This document shows positions 59,321 through 64,000 of a DNA stretch of 64,000 nt, piece by piece. Source of the stretch: Whitmania pigra (taxonomy: Eukaryota > Annelida > Clitellata > Hirudinida > Haemopidae). Each line of letters begins with the position of its first letter. Within the stretch, counting starts at the first letter, position 1. The notes under the pieces were generated by a model. It saw only the letters and a list, made by a program, of their open reading frames with translations. It searched no databases and was not told the DNA's origin. The position numbers and the translations under genes are program-made. The stretch lies in contig JAJTWR010000036.1 in NCBI GenBank assembly GCA_021613335.1, forward strand, positions 52,501 through 116,500. The letters run 5' to 3'.

Positions 59321-59840
59321 CATCATCATCATCATCATCAAACAGGTTTGACGGTATGAGAAAGTTATTTGTTTGCAAAGTCATGAACTCGCTGATATAT
59401 GCCAGATATTTACTCAGTCAGCCTGTCGATGACACACAGCATTTCCCATCTCAACTCAGCATTAAATCCCAGTGCTGCTTCAGTCAATTCATTCAATCGT
59501 TTCTTTTTGGGGATTGCACTGTCCACCATCTTTTCGCGGTTCTGAAGAAGGCAACCTCTTAACGCTGTGAGCTTAACAGAACTTTGCAGAACCATCCCTT
59601 TTGCTTGAAGATACTTCTGGGCATTATTGATTTCTGGAAAAACAAATTTCCAAAGGTTCGGAAACGAAAGAAATGAAAACGACTTGAGTGGAAAAATGTA
59701 TCGAGTCGAGAATTAAAGATGCATCTGAGAATGCAATTTCTTGTCCTTGCGTGAGCTGTTCCTGGTCATTTTTTATTTTAGTTTTACGCACTCCCCCAAA
59801 ATGACGCCTCATTGGTGCGCCTCTGGCTATACTCCCATTA
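58236..59840 (-). pseudogene. hAT transposase remnant split by a microsatellite
   Basis: The minus-strand frame 58770-58558 ends in the hAT dimerisation-domain signature (SVASCESSFSKLKLIKNHLR). It continues upstream in frame with EEFFDKRRKLKCFMEDSGID to about 58800, where a 510-bp trinucleotide array interrupts it. A further minus frame at 59595-59410 (ALRGCLLQNREKMVDSAIPK) is probably more of the same protein. CAGTGGAGGAGTCAAGG at 58236 and TAAATCCGCCAACT near 59838 may be the element ends. Outer limits are approximate. The element is not functional. Confidence 0.6.
58832..59341. repeat. (AAT/AAG)n trinucleotide array ending in (ATC)n, about 510 bp
   Basis: Mostly AAT with scattered AAG triplets and a few ACT/CCT variants, changing to ATC repeats in the last 20 bp. 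It sits inside the hAT remnant, so it expanded after that insertion. Confidence 0.95.
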
Positions 59841-60180
59841 AATCCGCCAACTAATTCCAGTGCGTGCCCTAAAACGCCTAAAAATATTTCAACACTTTGC
59901 GCTTAGAACCATTCATTATTATTGAGAAGATCGTTCGCTCGAGCTTATTCTTTGTGAATATACCTTTTGCACACGACAAGAAGAATTAGCGTATAGAGTT
60001 GAACCATAAACTTTTCACTAGTAGAACAATAATGAAGGTATGGCTATTTTTAGTTTACCTGTTCGAATGCTTCTTGCGATGGATATTTGATGATGCCACG
60101 TCATTTATTTCTAGTGATCATCGCCTAAATGTTACTTTATAAGTTCGCGGATAACAAATTAAGGATTACATAACGTCAAA
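59841..60180. other. Promoter-proximal region of the GalNAc-transferase gene
   Basis: About 340 bp between the transposon remnant and the start codon. No feature beyond a presumptive promoter. Confidence 0.4.
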
Positions 60181-62525
60181 ATGGCCGACTCTTCAAATAA
60201 CGTCAAGAACAAGAGACACAGAAACTCTTCCTCGATATTACGTTGTTTCGCTGATTTGGTCCTTGTTTTCATCTTTACTTCAACTCTCCTCATGATTTTC
60301 GTAAGTAGAATCCAGCACCGCGAAGCCACGAAAGAGAAGCTGAAATCACTGAAAGAGGATTACCAAGAGCGAGAAAGGCTGGAAAGATTGAGAAAACTGC
60401 AGAAGGAAATTTTCCGAAATCCAAACAGACCTCCCGATTCGACGTACAACATCAACGTAACACTCAGCGAACACATTTCCCTCGAAAGAAACGTCACGGA
60501 TACCAGACCTCGCCTATGTCGTCGTCATTATGATCTGAGTATTCTTCCTACTGTTTCTGTAGTAATCCCTTTCTACAACGATGCTCTTTCGATGATACTC
60601 AGGACAGTGCACAGTGTTCTTTTGAGGACCCCGAAGCAGCTCCTTAAAGAGGTCAGTTGGAGGTAGAGACTTCTTTCACTGCGATTATATTCAAGTTAGG
60701 AAGAAGTGGAGAGTTCTTTAATTTTATTTTATAAAATTTTAGTTTTGTTATCGTTTTATTCATAAAGATATCTTATAATCCTTGTATTTTATAAATACCA
60801 GATTATACCCTATAAACGTGTTTATTATTTTTTTTTATTTTTAACACTAGGTTATCATTGTGGATGATCACAGTCCAAACCAAGATCTTCACGAACCTTT
60901 AGAAACTTATCTGAGACTCCTGCCAAAAAATGTTCATTTGATCCGCATGCAGAAACGTGAGGGACTGATAAGAGCTCGCCTAACTGGGGCCAACATGGCC
61001 ACAGGAGACGTCATCATGTTTCAAGATGCTCACACAGAAAGCAACGAGGGATGGGCCGAGCCGATGCTATATGAAATCTACAAGAATCCAAAAACTGTTA
61101 TCCAGCCACACGTTGATCAGATAGACACGATGACACTAAACTACATCGGTAACCAGGGCCCTGTTCCCAGAGGAGGTTTCAGCTGGGATCTGAGGTTAAA
61201 TTGATTGCATGAGAAATTATGTAACAAAGCACTTCTTTAAAAAACTGACCTTGACATGAAGACTAAACCTTTACATTATCTAAAATATTCGTGATTAACA
61301 TTAGCCAATCTGTATTTTTTTGGACTAAAAAATAGCAGAACCCAATTAAAATCAACTAAAATATTGTAGATATGTCTGGATGGAAATGCCAGATCACGAA
61401 GCTCGCAGAATGAACTACCAGCATGAATATATGGCCCACAGAACCCCAACACTGGTTGGATGTGCCATTGCCATAAGGAAAGATTTTTTTTTTGCCATAG
61501 GGGGATTTGATGATGACATGAAAATATGGGGTGCTGAAAATATTGAACTTGGTTTCAGAGCTTGGCTTTGTGGGGGACAGGTTATTTCACTTTTTTTTAC
61601 GACACGTAACTTAAAATATTTTTTTATATATAAAATTATTTTTTGTTTATATATATATATGAAATTGCAAAACCCTAATAGAATTATCAATAATTGATAA
61701 AATTAGCATTTTGAATCAGAATATTAAAATTTCCAGGTCCTTAATCATCCTTGTTCGAGAGTGGCTCATGTTTTTAAACCGTTTGCTTACTCCTTTGATG
61801 GTCATAGAGAAAAAATTGTTCAGAAGAATCAGATGAGAGTTGCAGAACTGTGGATGGACGATTGGAAAAAATTCTACCTAGCTTCAACTTACAATTGGCC
61901 GACAAAGCACGTCTCGTTTGATAAGGAGGAAAAAGAAAGTTTGGAAAAGCGTAAAATAATGAAAAAAAACCTCAAGTGCAAAACATTTAAATGGTACATG
62001 GAAACGATAATCCCAGAGGTACCAACACCTCCCCTTAATTCCGTTTACTATGGAGAACTCTTCAACCTCAAATCGGAACTATGCTTCTTTGTTACCTCTA
62101 AGGGTTACGTCGGACTGACTTCATTCTGTTATTTCCATAGACTTTTGCCCCAAAATATATTCTACATCGACATCAATCAAAGACTTCTCTATCGTAATCG
62201 CTGCATTCTTGTTGACAACAGCACAAAACTTCTAAAAGTTGATTATTGTCGCAAGGAAGGAACTTATCCTGTGGAAAAGTGGGATGTTAATCGTCACAGC
62301 GAGGTAGAAGGAATACTGTTTGTAAATATTCAGATGAGATTGGAAGAGGGATTTCAGCGTTTTTGTGTCACTCAAGTTACCAACGTTGCTCCAGTACATT
62401 ATGGAGATCAGATGCCTCAATTAATGCCATGTCAGGAAAATGACCTCTTTCAAAAGTGGCGCTGGACATACAAGTTTGACTTTAATTATGACTGGGATAA
62501 TTTCAGCACTGGCATCGAAGGATAA
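60181..62525 (+). CDS. Polypeptide N-acetylgalactosaminyltransferase (GALNT family)
   Basis: Four exons: 60181-60651, 60851-61194, 61370-61580 and 61737-62525 (stop TAA); 604 residues in matching phases. It is a Golgi type II membrane protein: a short basic cytoplasmic end, a membrane anchor at about 20-41 (ADLVLVFIFTSTLLMIF), and a charged coiled-coil stem (46-78). The GT-A domain begins TVSVVIPFYNDALSMILRT and has the metal-binding DxH as Asp216-Ala-His218 (FQDAHTE), then SWDLRYVWMEMP, TPTLVGCAIAIRKDFFFAIG and the acceptor-loop motif WGAENIELGFRAWLCGG. The C-terminal lectin half keeps LKCKTFKWYMETIIPE at the domain junction, but its beta-trefoil repeats are strongly diverged, with few of the usual QxW signatures. 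The enzyme starts mucin-type O-glycosylation by adding GalNAc to Ser/Thr. The paralogue number cannot be assigned. AATAAA is at 62613-62618. Confidence 0.94.
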
Positions 62526-63414
62526 ATAAATGCGTTTGTTTGACTTTTCATATCGAATTCCTGTTGTTAAATATCCCGTTAGGACCCAACCAGTGTTATA
62601 CCCTGAGTTTGAAATAAAATCGGGCTCGCAAATTCTGATTGAACAAAAGATTAATAATAAGTATGTGATGAGGAGTAAGGAGTGAAAGCAATAAAATACA
62701 TCTAATGATGTACATAAAATATGCCTCCACATTGTTAAATCTGTTGAAAATGTCGCTATTCAAAAAGCAAGTCATTTGACAATCTCTAAAGCTCAGATGG
62801 TTTGGGGCAGGGGCTGAGACTTAAAGCACCTAATATCTGTCCCTCGTTAGGACTCGGATGCTATGATACAAATAAAGATATGCTTCTGACCTATTTAAGA
62901 TCTCAACCAATCATAGTGTGCGCTTACGAATTTTAATCAATCGCTGGATGTAGCTGGTTAAGGTTTGGAAACACGCGGAAAGGGGCGTGGATAGAATAAA
63001 CAAAGTTCGAATAAAGTCACCTTAGAGCAAAAAATCGTCAAATAATTAATAAAAATTTCTTGGTCACTGGCAAAACGGAAAAGAGATAATGTTTACGTGA
63101 TAGACAAAATAGAGACCATATGTAAATATAATCCCATCTCGATGTTCGTATAAATGTTAATTATTTACATTGTTAATTATTTTTTAATATTGAAAAATGC
63201 CAAATACATCCTTAGATGCAATTTTTGTATTTCTCAGATATATTTTGCACTCTTGTAACTCTGTACACTTTTCTTTTAATGTGTTTATTTTTTTAGGTTC
63301 GTTCTAAAGCTTGTGGCAAATATTGTATCGATAATAAACTTGGCTCACATACTGCGCATCGTCATCTTACGCTAAAAAATCCTTTACGTTTTGCTGCATT
63401 TAAATTGAAATAAA
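62526..63414. other. Intergenic region between the GalNAc-transferase gene and ADO
   Basis: 3'UTR with AATAAA at 62613-62618, then AT-rich sequence and the ADO promoter. No coding sequence is recognised. Confidence 0.45.
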
Positions 63415-64000
63415 ATGAGCATTATTCAGAAAATTGCTAATCAATCATACAAACTGTTTTGTACGAATAACAGAGGCTATTTAGAGAGCGACCATCTTAA
63501 ACCTTTAGTCGATCTGATGAAAAGGTTAACTGCAAATGATTTAAATATCGATCTAAACTTGCTCCGAGACCAGGCACCTCACAATTTTAATTGTAAAAAG
63601 GCGCCAGTAACATACATCAAGATTTGGGACGATAGCTATTTTTCCATGGGTGTTTTTGTGCTCAGGCCCGGAACTAGATTACCTCTACATGACCATCCAC
63701 ACATGCATGGCCTTATCAAAGTTAGTTAATATACTTTTCATTGATGCTAGGACAACAAATGTTAAGCTGCATGATATATATTAAAACATGTTTTGTGCTT
63801 GCATACAGTAACAATTTTGGGCTTTCAGGTATTATATGGGTCTTGTCTAATAAATTCCTTTTCTGTTGATAATGGCAACAAATCCAAGTTTATGCAAAAA
63901 GAAGAAGCAGTGTTAAGAGTTACCGAGAGAACCGAAACCATTGCAGACTCCGGCTCAGAACCTCTAGTTCTGACTCCAAACATTTGGAATTGCCATGAGA
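63415..64000 (+). CDS. ADO: Cysteamine dioxygenase (2-aminoethanethiol dioxygenase), 5' part
   Basis: Two exons visible: 63415-63720 and 63829 onward, open to the window end (partial). The start ATG is the first in the frame. The protein opens MSIIQKIANQSYKLF and the cupin core is clear: APVTYIKIWDDSYFSMGVFV, then LPLHDHPHMHGLIKVLYGS, giving iron ligands His92 and His94. The third ligand is His158 in IWNCHE, just before the window ends. ADO uses O2 to oxidise cysteamine to hypotaurine and also N-terminal cysteines of proteins, marking them for the Arg/N-degron pathway as an oxygen sensor. Nothing in the visible part is disrupted. Confidence 0.95.

Overview
This is a nuclear window from an animal, most likely an invertebrate. 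It is AT-rich, the genes are split into many small exons with GT-AG introns, and metazoan-only families are present (ELAV/Hu, Src-family kinase, SHB-type SH2 adaptor, NR2E nuclear receptor, CATIP, PCGF6). I cannot name the phylum from sequence alone. CATIP and PCGF6 next to an NR2E receptor with a CDGCS P-box suggest a non-insect bilaterian, but that is inference. Exon limits below come from splice sites and reading-phase agreement; every junction listed keeps the frame.

Layout, left to right. 1-3332: last exons of an anion-selective Cys-loop channel (+). 4337-6073: an intronless orphan gene (-). 6800-8323: ETFB (+), facing an SHB-type SH2 adaptor at 9117-11224 (-). 14487-21694: ELAV/Hu RNA-binding protein (-), whose large intron holds a LINE 3' end followed by about 655 bp of (ATT)n. 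21700-29850: mostly gene-free, with a 22-23 bp tandem repeat, CRE-like palindromes and a decayed LINE (26877-28310). 29855-33257: Src-family tyrosine kinase (+). 34992-39374: POMT2 (+), tail to tail with mitochondrial EF-G GFM1 (39802-44777, -). 45807-47537: NR2E-type nuclear receptor whose reading frame ends before a full ligand-binding domain (+). 47993-48422: two MITE-like elements. 48686-52876: CATIP (+), tail to tail with a METTL-type methyltransferase (53214-54278, -). 55005-57070: PCGF6 (-). 57759-59840: a hAT MITE and a hAT transposase remnant split by an (AAT)n array. 60181-62525: polypeptide GalNAc-transferase (+). 63415-64000: cysteamine dioxygenase ADO, cut by the window end (+).

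The genes do not form an operon or one pathway. Loose functional links are the SH2 adaptor with pTyr-x-x-Pro sites and a Src kinase, two mitochondrial proteins (ETFB, GFM1), and two secretory-pathway O-glycosyltransferases (POMT2, GALNT). The most notable non-genic signal is a tRNA-type SINE family whose 3' end resembles the 3' end of the LINE in the ELAV intron, including the LINE stop codon. Other points of interest are three MITE-like elements of about 160 bp with closely similar ends, two GC-AG introns inferred from reading phase, and the truncated nuclear receptor.
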